64,000 nucleotides of DNA from Dipteronia dyeriana (GCA_032871835.1 CM065301.1:31256405-31320404), one strand, 5' to 3'. Numbered from the stretch's first letter, positions 46,426-58,659 are shown. The notes: a model not told the origin generated them from the sequence alone. Numbers and translations are program-made.

Positions 46426-48332
46426 TTAATCTAGACAACATATGAAAAAAAAAACTAATTTAATATTGTATCCTTAATATGAATTAAGAATTTTTACTAA
46501 TGCAATTCAATGTTATTATGGTATTCGAAATAATATGAATTATTAGGTTTAAAATGTTATGTTTGAATTTATTTTTCAATCATAATATTATTATTTTTTA
46601 ATTTTTAATTTCAATTCTATTTTTTAAAATACTTTTATTAGGTTAAATTTTTTTTATTTATGATTTTTTTTTCTTTAAAAACAATCATTGGTATCATCAG
46701 GGGCATAACTCGTGTTCAAGGGTAAAAAAGTTATTTAATTGATTCATTAACTCATGTCTAATATTTTGCCCCTATATCGTTAGAGGAGAGAATGACCATT
46801 ACTAAAACTAAACGGGTTAAAGTGTCTAATATTTTGTTTTTCAGTGAGTGGAATGGTCATTACTAAAACTAGATGGGGTAAAGTGTCTAATATGACAAAC
46901 TACATGGGGGAAATGATTATATCCCTTACTATAAACACACATCTCAATGCCAATAATAACCTTAATTAAATGAATGTATCATTTTAATACATTTTATTTA
47001 TAAATCCTTTTAAGTTATTAGCACATTCAAATTCATAAATGATAAATTCTTAAGTTCTCCGGACTAGAAAACACAAATAAAAACAAAATTAATCTTTAGA
47101 TATAATGCAAGGCTTGATGTTGTAAATATATGAGAACTTAGTAAGCAAACAAAAAAACCAAAAAAAAAAAAAGGAAAAGGAAAAGGAAAACAGAATAAAA
47201 AAATAGCATTTAAGAAATGGAGTTCGCTTAAAAAAAACGTAGTTCTTCTATGATTTTAGGTATATATATATATAATCACAAAGTTTACATCAATTTTAAA
47301 CAAACAAAAAATCTTCTCGGCATCACCTTCAAAAATTTCAGGATATTCATATATTTATTAGATCATTTCTTACGTATTATGCTATTCAACAAGAAAAACT
47401 CTGGATATGACCTAGTGCTAGTTATTTCTAAATTAGGGTTTATCAATAAAATTAGGATTTATTATAAGTTTTTTTAAAATAAATAAATAAAGAAATATAG
47501 TCTAAGATTTGTGTGTAATTAATGGGTGTACATGGTGTTTGGTTTACTTTTAATTAAACTAATTTGTCCTTATTGTTAAATTTATGTTGAAATATATTTA
47601 AAATTAAATTTTTTATTAAAATATGAGTGTACTTATCATATTTATGGTGACAATATCGACACTCTTAAAATTATTATGTCATGTTCTTTGAAATAATTGA
47701 GATTTATTAGATTGGAGTGCAACAATCCATTTGCAAAAATAAACAGATAAATTAAGTCAATAATTTGTGTTTTATATTTTACTGCTATAAATTTTTCATA
47801 ATACCATTAACCAACGGGTCGTGTTTGTGACAAGTTGAGGTTGATCCAATAATATGTCTCTCACAACTATATTGTGTGGTTGTGGATTCGAGTCGTATTC
47901 CCTTCTTCCAAATCTCGAATTATTATAGTATTTTTTTTATTTATAAAAAAGGCAATGTTGTGTTTGACCTTTTAGATCTCATTAGATTTGAGGGTGTAAG
48001 TTATTGCAATGGATCATTAAAGGAGTATGTGTTCCAACAATACTCCTTTAATGACCCATTTAATTATTATTATTTAAATATTAAATATTTTGTTTAATAA
48101 ATATTAGATATTGTTTGACCCTTTAATAAGCTTAAATAGGTGGAGCTTACTTTAAGGAAGTCTGAAAACACCCCTTAATTAAGATAATGAATTCCACCAG
48201 AATATAAGTAAGGGAGCCATATAAAGATCTATTGGAGTTGTAAAAATATCACACTCCCTTAATTAAGTTAAGGGATATCTTCATGGAAGACTTTTAGAGA
48301 CACTCTAAGTTTTTGTGTTTGTTCTACTTGAT
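46426..48332. other. AT-rich intergenic sequence
   Basis: No credible gene. A short imperfect direct duplication near 46786-46900 shares 'cattactaaaact' and 'taaagtgtctaatat'. A poly-A/AAAAGG run lies near 47158-47190. One hairpin is listed separately. The rest is unremarkable. Confidence 0.6.
48009..48059. repeat. Short inverted repeat (hairpin)
   Basis: ATGGATCATTAAAGGAGTAT is matched in inverse by ATACTCCTTTAATGACCCAT with one mismatch across an 11-base loop. It could be a tiny MITE or a structured RNA; nothing decides. Confidence 0.6.
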
Positions 48333-48493
48333 ATTGTTAGGTCCGGCGTTTGGTACATTGGACGGGATGGGACAGGACGGGACAACTTTCTCTTGTCCCA
48401 CATTTGGCACGCAATTAGTATGGGACGGGATGGGACGGGATGGGACAAGATGGGACAAAAACCATAAAATCTTATCCCATCTCAAACCCTCGG

Positions 48494-48525
48494 CCAGACT
48501 TGTCCCATGCATGGGACAAGTCTGG
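48494..48525. repeat. 32-bp perfect palindrome
   Basis: CCAGACTTGTCCCATG is followed directly by its exact inverse complement. Located inside the DNA-transposon-like unit, in the GGGAC-rich left end. Confidence 0.95.
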
Positions 48526-49706
48526 AAAAGACATTTTTGCCCTCATTTTTTTTTAAATTACAACTATATAAATTAGAATCCTACCACTCTTCTCTGTTAT
48601 TTCTTTCTCTCAATCTCTCGTCTTCTCTCCTCATTCCAACTCAATCAACGTTCTTATCTCCAAACGGTCGTATCTCATCGTTGACGAAATTAATTGTTGA
48701 ATCCGGTGAGTTCTGGGTTTGATTGAAGCTGGTTTGGTCGACGATGATGGTGGTTTGGTGTTGATTGGGTTATGTTTGATTACTGGGTTTGGTTTGATTG
48801 AAGCTGGGTTTGGTTGTGAACACTTGTCTCTCTCTCCGTTCAACCTCTTTCGATTTTAGAGGTGGTGGCTGTAATTGATTTCGATTTTGAGAAATCGATT
48901 TAGGGTTCTCGAATTGGGGTTTTTGATTCACAACGATTGAAAGACAAAATCATTTGGGATTTCGTCGTCGGCTTCTTGGTTTGTGAGGTTGTGGATGGGT
49001 TTGATTGAATCCGGCGGTGGATGTGGTGATGGATGGTTTTGGGTTTGATTGAAGCTGGTAGTTTGGTGTTGACGATGGTACTGGGTTTGGTTGTAAATGG
49101 TGGTTTGGTGTTCACGATGATGATGGGGCAATATTCAAGAGTTGGGGTTTTCTCACCCATTTCCATCTCAGTTCCTCTCTTTTACAGGCCATGGAAGATG
49201 ACGCTTTCATCAGTTTTTTTTTCTTCAAAATTTTAAGAGATTTTGTGTATATAATTTGATTATAGATTAATAAAGAAGTGGTTTGATGAAAATCTTTGTT
49301 TTCGAATCTGATGAAGAAGATGTTTGATAAAGATTTGAATGTGTTTGCATCTAATTACTGGTTTGATGAAGTTTTAATTTTTAAGTAAAAAAAGGTTGAG
49401 CTGTTTTGCTGGAGATTAAATCTAATTATTGATGAGGTTTGAGTTGTTTTGTTGGAGATTATATCTTTGGATATTCAATCTAATTATTGATAAGGTTTGA
49501 GCTGTTTTGCTAGATAACGATTTTCATTTTTTTTAATTGCATTATTTTTAACTTTTTGAATATCTTAAATATTTAATATCTGAAAATTAATTAATTTGAT
49601 CCAACTATCTATTTTAAATAATCTTATAAAATTATTAATTAGGAATATTTTTCAATCACAAAAGAGACAATTTTGTCATTTGAACCTCTAGTCCCGTCCT
49701 GTCCCA

Positions 49707-49771
49707 ATCATACCAAATATATAACAGTACAGATAACGATCATACAAAATATATAACAGTACAGATAACGG
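49707..49771. repeat. Tandem duplication of about 32 bp
   Basis: Two adjacent near-identical copies of a unit containing 'aaatatataacagtacagat', within the right end of the DNA-transposon-like unit. Confidence 0.85.
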
Positions 49772-49913
49772 TTCTGTTCTAGACCTTCCAAACATAATAT
49801 ATAACAACTTATCTTATCTCGTCCCGTCTCATCTCCGTACCAAATGCACTCTATCTAATCCAACAATGTTTGATCTTGCTATGTCATCCGTAGACTTGAG
49901 TTTTTAAAAAAAC

Positions 49914-49931
49914 GGCCCATCGACGGCCCAT
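49914..49931 (+). promoter_or_regulatory. Paired site II-type motifs of the bystin promoter
   Basis: Two GGCCCAT motifs (49914-49920 and 49925-49931). The inverse ATGGGCC is the site II element that is common in plant ribosomal-protein and ribosome-biogenesis promoters. Pyrimidine-rich sequence follows at about 49975-50000, where transcription probably starts. Confidence 0.6.
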
Positions 49932-50049
49932 ACTGTTCCGTTTAGGTAATAGATATCGAAAAACCATTAACCCATTTCTCTCTCTTCCTCCTACAAACAC
50001 CAGCCACCATCTCTCTCCTTCGAGTCTGCTCTCCTCTAAATCAAAATCT

Positions 50050-50569
50050 GTATGCTCTCTCTCTCTCTCTCTCGTTTTTTCTGGAAATTCTCAGCTTCTT
50101 AGCCTTAGATTTATTTATTTATAAAAGGAGCAATTTTTATTATTTATGATACTTCAAATTGCTTTGAAATTAGTTTTCACTTGTTCGTACTTTAAAAATA
50201 AAATAAAATCAATTCGTCATGTTGATATTAGCAGACTTCGTTTGTGTGTAGTATGTTTACCTGATTTTTTTTTTTCAATTTTTCTTAGGTTTAGCTTATC
50301 AGTTTATCTAATTAAGTATTATTTTTTCATGTAGAGACTAAATTAGTCAATTTGTTATTTTTTTTTCATTAGATGGTAGTGAAAAACAAATCAAATATAT
50401 AATTTTGAGAGTGATTATTAGATAGATAGTTCAATCAATAGTGAAATCGTAATATGTTGCTTAATGTGATGGTTACTTTCCAAAATAATTTAAAAAAATT
50501 GCGTATTTGATAATCGGTTTCACAATCTAATTCTGGATTTGCTTTCTCCAATGTTTTGTATGGCCTCAG
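50050..50569 (+). other. Probable 5'-UTR intron of the bystin gene
   Basis: Donor ATCT/GTATGC at 50050 and acceptor TGGCCTCAG at 50569. The 520-bp interval includes a (CT)n run at its start. The coding start follows 25 bases after the acceptor. Confidence 0.55.
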
Positions 50570-50594
50570 TCGAATAGCGTGAAGAGTCCTTTTG

Positions 50595-53500
50595 ATGGCG
50601 AAAAAGCGAAACAGAAATCAAAATCCGCGGCCTTTCCTGCCTGAGGAGGATGTTAATTCCGTGGCTTCCACAAAGAAGCGGTCCAAAGCTTCGAAGCAAC
50701 ACCAGAATCCAGATAAAGTAATTGGTTATTATTATTATTGTTGTTATATCTTTGGTGTTCCAATAATTGTGCATTTTAATTGATATTTAGTTTTGGTTTA
50801 ATGGTATATTGTGCAGATGATTTCGGCGGGGATGAGTTCGAAGATTCTAAAGGCAGCATTGATTCAACAAAAAGAGATTCAAGAGGAGGCTGAAGGGCCC
50901 ATTTCCAACAAGAATGCGTTTGTTTTTGAGGAAGAGGACCGGAATAAGTGTAAAGTAGAAGAAGATGAAGACGATATCGATGAGTTTACTGGTTTTAATG
51001 AGACTCAAAGTCAGTTTGGCAATTATGAGGTCAGTTTTCTGTGTGTGTATATATATACATGTATATATATTGGAAAAGAATATTTCTTACAAAAAAATAT
51101 TGGAAGAGATTTTGTGATTATATAGAAACTGTAGGATATTTGATAGTGTTAATTTTTATTTTTTTCATTTTTTTTAGAGTTTATCTACTCTTATGAGACC
51201 TTAATTTGTTAGACATATGGATAAGTCTTACAAATTAAGATTCTATGATATGTTTGTTTTTTCATTTTGGATGATATATTACAAATGTTAAATTGATTAG
51301 GTTGTGTTAGGGTTTCTTCAAAATTGGGAAGTTTTAGAAAAGTGATTTTTAGGGTTTTATTATGTGCGAATAAAATCGTAAATGTATGAATTGTTATAAA
51401 ACATTTATGGAAATTTACTAAAAAACCTATACCGTAGCACTTTTTTAAATATTTACTTTTTCTAAAAGACATATCTTAAAATAAGATATAAGTCGGAAAA
51501 ACAAACAAACTGATTTATCTTTATTTAATATATAAGAGGCAATAAGTCTTATAGTGAAAAAACAAACAAACAGCCCTTTAGTTGAATAATTGGACTAAAA
51601 TCTAATACATATTATTTATCTTGTACAGTTACAGGTTCTATGTTGTAGCATGATCCATTTTGTAATGTCTAGGTATTGTTGCAATCATTCATTTAATTAC
51701 TTTTGGTAGAAACTAATGGTTGATTTTTGTTGTTTATGTTTCACAGGAAGAAATTGTTGAGGGCGATGAGAGATTGCTAGAGGCATTCTTATCCAAGGAT
51801 GCTGGTCCACAACAAACACTTGCTGATCTCATCATCAAAAAAATTAAAGAAAATGATGCAAACCTTTCTTCAGGTTATATTATCTTTATCTTCTAAAGTT
51901 TCGATATTCTTATTGTTCAAATTTATTAAACAATTTTTTTTTTGTTTGGGACTTTTCAGAAACATGTCCCTTGCCCAAATTGGACGAGTCCTTCATAAAG
52001 CTATATAAAGGGTAATTGGCTATCCAACTACACAATATGTTGATGTTAAACTAGTATATTTTTTCACATGAATCCACCATTTTATGTCTTGTTCTCTTTT
52101 TGAGTTTTTTTTTTTCACAAGGAATCAGTTTCTACTTCCAAGTTGTGATAATTTTGAGGGTTTGATAAAGCAGTTATTTTTTCCTCATATGCTGAAAGGC
52201 ATTTGACTAAAGGTGGTACTAACAAAATATGCAGAGTTGGCGAGTTTCTTAGTAAGTACACTGCTGGCAAGATGCCCAAAGCATTTAAACACATCCCTTC
52301 AACACAAATGTGGGAGGATGTCTTGTACCTAACTGAACCTGAGAAGTGGTCACCTAATGCAATGTTTCAAGCTACCAGAATCTTTGCTTCAAATCTGAGT
52401 GCGAAGAAGGCAGAACGCTTTTACAAACTTGTTCTGCTCCCTCGGGTCAGAGATGATATCCGGAAGAATAAGAAATTGCATTTTTCACTGTTTCAAGCGT
52501 TGAAGAAATCTCTCTATAAACCTGCTGCATTCAACAAAGGAATATTGTTCCCTTTGTGTAAGGTATAGATCTTCCAACATTGTCTTGGGGTCTATTATAT
52601 TTATATGTGCACATATGTAAAGATAAAACTACAAGAAAAGTCTATGAATTATTATAATTGTATTAAATAATTTTGTTTGTGGTATAGTTAGTAATTAAAA
52701 AAATCTCTTGACATACAGTCAGGGACATGCAATCTCAGGGAAGCTGTTATAGTTGGGAGCATTCTTCAGAAAGTCTCCATTCCTATGCTTCACTCAAGGT
52801 ATGCTCTACTTTGGTGGGTGAAACCTTAAGATATTTAGGCATATACAGTTGATTTAATTTAGTGGATGCCCAGAAGCATTGATTAAGGTAGAATTTGGGG
52901 TTGATTAAAGTTGTAACAAGTTGTAAATAGTTGTAAATTCACAAACAAAAATCGATTTTGATACAGATGATGAACAATGTGCTTAGGTGAATGATTAGGA
53001 ACCTACCGCTTGCATCCCCAAATTAGCACTTGTTGCATAATACACAGTTTTTTTAATTTTTGTAAGATGCTTCGTAAAGATTTTGTTTTGCATTGTATAC
53101 CTTCATTAGGCATTGGTAAAGCCTGCTAAAAACTGACTGCTTGATAGATATTGATACCCCAAATGATGTATAGATTATTCACTTCGGTTTATCATATTTT
53201 GTTATGTTTGTGGAAGGTAGTTAACTCAAAATTTTGTTTCAAATTGCAGTGTTGCATTACTGAAGCTTGCAGAAATGGAATACTGTGGCACAACAAGGTA
53301 TTCCAATTCATTATAGGCCAAAAAATGTTGCATGTGTGAATGAATGCGAATAGTGTGCTTTGGTGTTCGAAAGTTTTTGGTAATTTTCGAGATTAGAGGT
53401 GCATGGTTACATCTAACATGTGTATGGTTGCCTAATGGCTTAGACAATAGTTGACTGAGAGAGGTGGAAAGAAAATTGTCATGGATAACGTAGCAAGGAT

Positions 53501-55266
53501 GTATCCCATATTTTTGTAATATTGACGTGTTTGCTTGCTGTTTAAGTGTCACATGGTCATTTCGGCCTGTTTTAAATGATGCTATGCATACGTTAGAGGC
53601 AGTTACATGCCAAACTGGTTGTTGAAGCCGAATTTGAAGTTGAATACGGGGAAAGGCCTATTACAAAATGCATAATTCTGATAAGTTCTATTATGACATT
53701 CTCAGAATAATATAGTGATATCGTACATACATCAGTGCACACATGCAATATGGATGTGAAAGATGAAGTGCTTACTGTTACATTGTTAAAGAAAAACTGC
53801 TTAATGAATGCTGATTTTGTAATTGTACAAGTTATTATATTGTTTGGGGCATCTCAAATTATTGTTGCAAGAGAGATCTGAGATTCTTTTAATAATGCCG
53901 CTCACTCACTCACTCACTCCTTGGTAATTTATTGCAGTTACTTTATAAAGCTTTTTCTGGAAAAGAAATACGGTTTGCCGTATCGTGTAGTCGATGCTAT
54001 TTTTGCTCATTTTATGAGATTTTATGATGATCCAAGAATAATGCCTGTAATATGGCACCAGTCACTACTTGCTTTTGTGCAGAGGTTAGTAAGTTTTTAA
54101 GATTCTCGTTTTTCCTATTGTGACCGAATGAGTTGCATAGGGCTCAATGCTGTCAAAGTCATTGGTTCCATGATTGTTGCAAATTTAATAAATTAGTAAA
54201 CATCCATATTTAATTATTTAAACTATTGAAAATTATTCGATAACATGTAGTTGCTGGTATATCATGTCCTCCCTTATATTACATGTCTCTCCCTCCAAAT
54301 CTCTTATAGAATTTTGAGTTATTCATACTATTCAATTCTAAGTAACACCTTAACTTTTCTCTAAAGTGGTTGCTATGTTGTAACACTTGCAGGTACAAGA
54401 ATGAACTTCGGAAAGAAGATAAAGACGATCTTAGAATCCTACTTAAGCAGCAAAAACATAGACTTGTAAGAGCATTGTCGCCAATAGCCCTAGTTGTCTG
54501 ATTTCTCTCGTCTTGAATTATTTCATTTATCTAATAATGTAATTTTGGCAGACTATGATGATTTCTGTGCTCCCTCTTTAATGCAGGTTACCCCTGAAAT
54601 TGTAAGAGAGCTGGATAGCAGCCGCAATCGTGGTGAAAAGGAGGATGATCCTATGCTAATATATATCCTTTGCTTCATAAAAAAGTTACACAATTTTTTT
54701 TTAATGCATATTGTCTTAGGTTGTTTTTCAATATTACAGTTTTTTTTGCTAAAGAAATTTATTCACTATGGGGTTTTGGCTTTATTTTTACTTGTTTATG
54801 CATTCATTGTTTACTATAAGAGATTAATTCAAGTAGGATATATGCAAAATATCTTAAAGGTTAGTCATCAACGATCATGTAGTGAGAAGAGAATTTAAAA
54901 TGTGAGTTTGTCATTCATATTTGAAGTTCCAGGATTTTTGGGCAATTTTTGACTTTCAACTACTAGTTGTCGAAGATGCAGTAACTGCTTGCATCTTAAC
55001 GAAAGTTATGTTGTTCAAAATGTTTGTAACGGAATTCCAATATTTGAAGTGGATTATGTGACGGATGTTTGTTGTGTGATCTTTTATACACATCTAATGA
55101 TTTATGTTGCAACAAATTTACCTATTGTGAAGAAATTTACTTTTTACTTGTCCTATAAACTTGGTGGATTCTTTGACTCCTCGTACCAAATCCTGTTTCT
55201 GTGATCAATAAAACGATCGAGGAAGATAAGTTTGATATTCCAGAGGTACCAATGGAAGAGGATTGA
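50595..55266 (+). CDS. BYSTIN: Bystin / ENP1 homologue, 11 coding exons
   Basis: Conserved nucleolar and cytoplasmic factor needed for maturation and export of the small ribosomal subunit (yeast Enp1). Exons: 50595-50717, 50817-51029, 51747-51873, 51960-52011, 52235-52562, 52719-52798, 53250-53297, 53938-54084, 54393-54465, 54587-54662, 55187-55266. Joined they give 448 codons and a stop in one frame, near the usual plant length. The N-terminus is basic ([17 protein letters not shown]; a likely nuclear signal), then acidic ([12 protein letters not shown]), then the bystin domain from about residue 175 on: '[20 protein letters not shown]', '[17 protein letters not shown]', '[16 protein letters not shown]', '[20 protein letters not shown]'. 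The C-terminus is '[12 protein letters not shown]'. Nine introns are GT-AG; the last appears AT-AC. The start is set by the conserved MAKKR. The only apparently functional host gene here. Confidence 0.95.
54663..55186 (+). other. Last bystin intron, probable U12-type AT-AC
   Basis: The donor is ATATCCTTT and the acceptor is ...CTCGTAC. A branch-point-like TTCTTTGAC lies about 10 bases before the AC. The join restores frame (CTA ATA T/CA AAT CCT GTT) into the conserved tail. No GT donor or AG acceptor that preserves the tail was found. Confidence 0.75.
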
Positions 55267-55669
55267 GTTTTTACGGCTGCTGATGAGGTTGATTGCCGGT
55301 ATGCTAATGCCTATTTCCACCTTTTGTTTTATACATACACGTGCACGGATCTCACCTGTCTGTAATCGATAAAATAAGATCTTACCTACAGAAGATTTTT
55401 CGTTTTTTCTTCTTGAAAATATGTTTTATGGTTGGAATTAATTGAAACGTGAGGATCCTTTTGTAGGTTGCCAGCTCGGATTTTTGAAGGAGCATTTTCG
55501 GAAACAAGAGAGATATATTAATCTTGTGCTTGCCCGTGTGAAAGAATTCTGGAACTCCGGAAGCATACGCAATTAGTTTATTATAATTACGAAGAAATCA
55601 TCAAGTCTAGTGTGATCCAAATGTTGTAGAATCGATTTTCCATCGAATTTGATTGTTCTCTATAGCAAT
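55267..55669 (+). other. Bystin 3' UTR region
   Basis: Downstream of the stop. GTATGC near 55302 and TTTTGTAG near 55468 could bound a 3'-UTR intron. No distinct polyadenylation signal is claimed. Confidence 0.4.
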
Positions 55670-55905
55670 CTATTTATTTATGTATGGGGTTTCAGTTTGC
55701 AACTGAATTTTGTCGGCTCCTGGACAGTTGAATATTCTGTAAGATTTGTGGCAAATTCCAAATTTTGACCCTCTCTCTCTCTCTTTCTCTCTATTTATTT
55801 ATGTATGGGGTTTCAGTTTGCCACTGAATTTTGTCGGCGCCTGGACAGTTGAAAATTCTGTAAGATTTGTGGCTAATTCCAAATTTTGGCACTCTCTCTC
55901 TCTTT
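55670..55905. repeat. 121-bp tandem duplication 3' of bystin
   Basis: Two copies (55670-55790 and 55791-about 55905) share 'ctatttatttatgtatgggg' and 'gtaagatttgtgg' with a few substitutions. Each ends in a (CT)n run. Confidence 0.9.
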
Positions 55906-56230
55906 CAAATTTTGGCTTTTTTGAATTTGGAATGATTATGAGTTGATGTGTATATGTTTTTGCCTAAGTGTTCCTCACTCTTTTTTAGTGCCATTTTTTT
56001 TTTTGAAATTTGAAATTTAATATGAATTGGCTCCTCACACATTGCAAAATGTAGGTGAGACGTATCACATAAGAGTACCATTCCATTTTGTTAAGGGTGG
56101 TTCTGCATTTTTTTTTCTTATATAAAATCAAATTTAGTACAATTAAAAACAGATTTTTATCTTTGAGTGAATGTTTCAAGTTAATATATGATTTTAAATG
56201 GGGTTTCAAGCAAAAATGCTCTATTTAAGG

Positions 56231-56910
56231 GGTAAGGGTGGGCACTAAGTTCGGAACCGAACCAGAACAAAAAAAAGGGTGTTCGGTTCGGTTCGTCGAT
56301 TGAATTCGGTTTAAACCGGTTCAAAAAATGAAAAACCGAACAAAATTCGGTTCAAACGATTAAACCCCTATATAACTAACGAAAAAAAACCCTATCACAA
56401 TAACACACTTCTTCTCTTTCATCTTTTCTTAACACACTTCTTCTCTTTCATCTTTTCTTCTCCTCATAGTTCCTAACGCTGATTTCTCTACTTCTCTACT
56501 TCTCTGAGTTCTCTCAACTCTTCTTTGACTCTGAGTTTTCTCATCTCTTCCTTAACTCCACCGCTGTTCGTCTCCAGTCTTTTTATTATTGTTAGTTAGG
56601 TCTGATATTGGTGTTTTTTTTTGGCTTGTACTATTAAAATTATAAAATTATGAAACTTTGGTTCAAAATTAGAATCCAACAACCCATCAAATTTAGTAGC
56701 ATATTAAAAAAGACTCATTAAGCCCATCAAACCAAAAAGCCCATTAGACCCAAAACCGAAATGAACCAAACCGAATCGAACCGATTAAAACTATTTCGAT
56801 TCAGTTCGGTTACCATTTCTTGTTCGGTTTAATCCGGTTCAATTTTGGACGAACCAAAATATTTTCGGTTCGGTTCAGTTTTGCCTAAAACCGAACTGAA
56901 CCATGAAAAA
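56231..56910. mobile_element. CGGTTCGGTT-rich inverted-repeat element (MITE/hAT-like)
   Basis: Starts near 'gggtgggcactaagttcgg' and carries TTCGGTTCGGTT clusters at the left and inverse-complementary or direct CCGAACC/CGGTTCGG clusters at the right (56755-56905). Elements starting GGGTGGGCA with CGGTT repeats are frequent in plant genomes. The right terminus is not clear. No coding capacity. Confidence 0.5.
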
Positions 56911-56974
56911 TTGCTATCTATTTAAATGCAAAATTGCTCCCCTTTAGTAAAAAAAATTCACTCATTGTTTTAAG

Positions 56975-57916
56975 GGAATCTTCAACTCAAACTCTATTTC
57001 TATCTAAAAAAATAGAGTTTCAAAAAGGGAATATTTTTTCAAGATTTCAACTTAATTTTTTTTCACTCCAACCGTACTATCCTTATCTCTATTATTATAT
57101 ATATTTATATTTATATCTTCAAATAATTTATATTGTCTTTATTAATTTTTACTTTTTTCAATAAATTATTTTTAAATAACTTTATTTTTCAACTAAATTT
57201 TAACAAATATTATTTTAATAACACTTTTAAGTTTTATTTACTTGTAGTAAAAATATAACATTTATATTCTCCCGTATATCTAATTTTGTGTGCCTAATTT
57301 TTACTGTCTACCAATTTTCAACTAATTTTCCCTACTTAGTTATTTATTTTCTAACTTTTTCAACAATTTTCAATTAACTTTCCCTACTAGTTACCTAATT
57401 TTCTCTATTTATTACCTATTTATATGTTTTCTTTTTGCTATCCTTATTTAAATATATTTATGTTATTGTCGTAATTTTCATTTGAAAGTTTTAATGTATT
57501 TGTTTTATTGCCAACTTATAATAATTAATATACAAATAATATAATGTATGGTAAGAACAAGTAAATTTTGATAAATAAAAAAATTATTCAATATTCAATA
57601 TTAGCCTCATTTTAAAGATCTAGATGTGACATTTTTAATGATATGATTTTTATGATGAAAAAAGTTATAAATTAAAAATTATTATATAATAATTGAGTTT
57701 AATTAAAAAGGTAAATATGGATATGGGATAAAAATGGAATACAAAAAGTTTAAAAGTGGATTTAGAGTTTCAAATTTAGTACTCTAAATTTAGAGTACCA
57801 AACAATGAAACTCTAAATTTTTCTTCTTGGAGATGCAAATATAAAGTACCATTGGAGCACATGGAACTATATATTGGGAATTTTATTCTAAAATAGAGTA
57901 CTATTGGAGATGCTCG
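56975..57916. mobile_element. MITE-like unit with GAGCATCTCCAA-type end
   Basis: The right end in inverse reads GAGCATCTCCAATAGTACTC, a common plant MITE terminus. The left end GGGAATCTTCAACTCAAACT resembles it imperfectly. The interior is AT-rich with shared 'tctaaatttagagta' blocks near 57780. No target duplication was established. Confidence 0.4.
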
Positions 57917-58352
57917 TATCCTACCCACCCATCCTGAAATCAACCCTTTCCTGAATCCACCACATAGCTTCCTCGTCACAAAGCTTTACCGACTTTACCG
58001 ACTTTGCCGACTTTGCCATCGCAAAGCTTCCCCTGACTTTGCCACCATAAAGTTTCGTTGGCAATTTGATCGCGCTATAAATAGTCACGTTTGGCACTTC
58101 CTTTACTTGGTTTCTGTAACCGTTTTCTGAGCATTTTAGTTATTTAATGTGGTAAATAAGTGTTTTCAGGTATTTTCAGTGCCTTAAGAGCATTTTTGTC
58201 CAAAGTGGGAAAAAAGAGGTAGAATAGACAATGTAAGGACCTTTATTTTATTATTGGTTTATTTCATGAAAATCCACATTTGGGGATGATTTTTTAAAAG
58301 TCTTTGAACGAAAGGTATATTCTCTTGACTTTGTCTCCTGAAGAGTTTAGGT
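57917..58352. other. Intergenic segment with short repeats and a TATA-like box
   Basis: Repeats of 'ctttaccga/ctttgccga' at about 57985-58020. CTATAAATAG at about 58075-58084 looks like a TATA box, but no gene follows that I can support. Confidence 0.4.

Positions 58353-58394
<42 letters not shown>
58353..58394. repeat. (CA)n microsatellite
   Basis: About 20 CA units. Confidence 0.95.
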
Positions 58395-58396
<2 letters not shown>

Positions 58397-58659
58397 CATG
58401 CATGTTTTGTTCATCTTGCATTTGTGTTCTAACTGTTTATATGTGTGCATCCATTACACATTTCACATGTGCACTTTGTTGTTAGAACTAAGTGTGGTTT
58501 TGTGTGATGTAACTCAATTCCCGATGATTGATCGAAAACATTCGCACATGCACGATGGTGTGCTTATCTTAGCACGATGGGTGACCACTTGAGAAGGTCT
58601 CATTCTTCTCTTGGTTTGATCTTAGGTCTCATGATCTTATACCTTGACTTTGGATAATC

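Larger units (their letters stand above)
48333..49867. mobile_element. DNA-transposon-like unit with GGGAC-rich imperfect inverted ends
   Basis: The left end ATTGTTAGGTCCGGCGTTTG and onward (GGTAC, then repeated GGGACGGGAT) is matched in inverse by the right end, which reads ATTGTTGGATTAGATAGAGT then GCATTTGGTAC and GACGGGACG. Similar 'GCGTTTGGTAC' ends are typical of plant non-autonomous DNA transposons. I could not find a clean target duplication. The interior holds a TATA-like segment (about 48566), a CT-rich leader and short repeats of 'gtttgattgaagctgg' (48719-49100). No transposase is encoded. Confidence 0.55.

Noticed and set aside
48631..49236. ORFs inside the GGGAC-ended unit (minus-strand Thr/Pro/Lys-rich, plus-strand Val/Gly-rich)
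   Set aside because: They follow short repeats of 'gtttgattgaagctgg' and have no recognisable domain.
54494..54898. 134-codon ORF extending bystin exon 10 into hydrophobic sequence
   Set aside because: This is read-through into the last intron. The AT-AC junction gives the conserved bystin C-terminus instead.
55141..55200. Idea that bystin is a pseudogene with a frameshift in its last exon and lost GT-AG sites
   Set aside because: With donor ATATCCTTT and acceptor AC, both the frame and the conserved tail are restored without any mutation.
58075..58084. CTATAAATAG as promoter of a gene near 58100
   Set aside because: No coding sequence or splice-able ORF follows. A (CA)n run and a diverged LTR are next.
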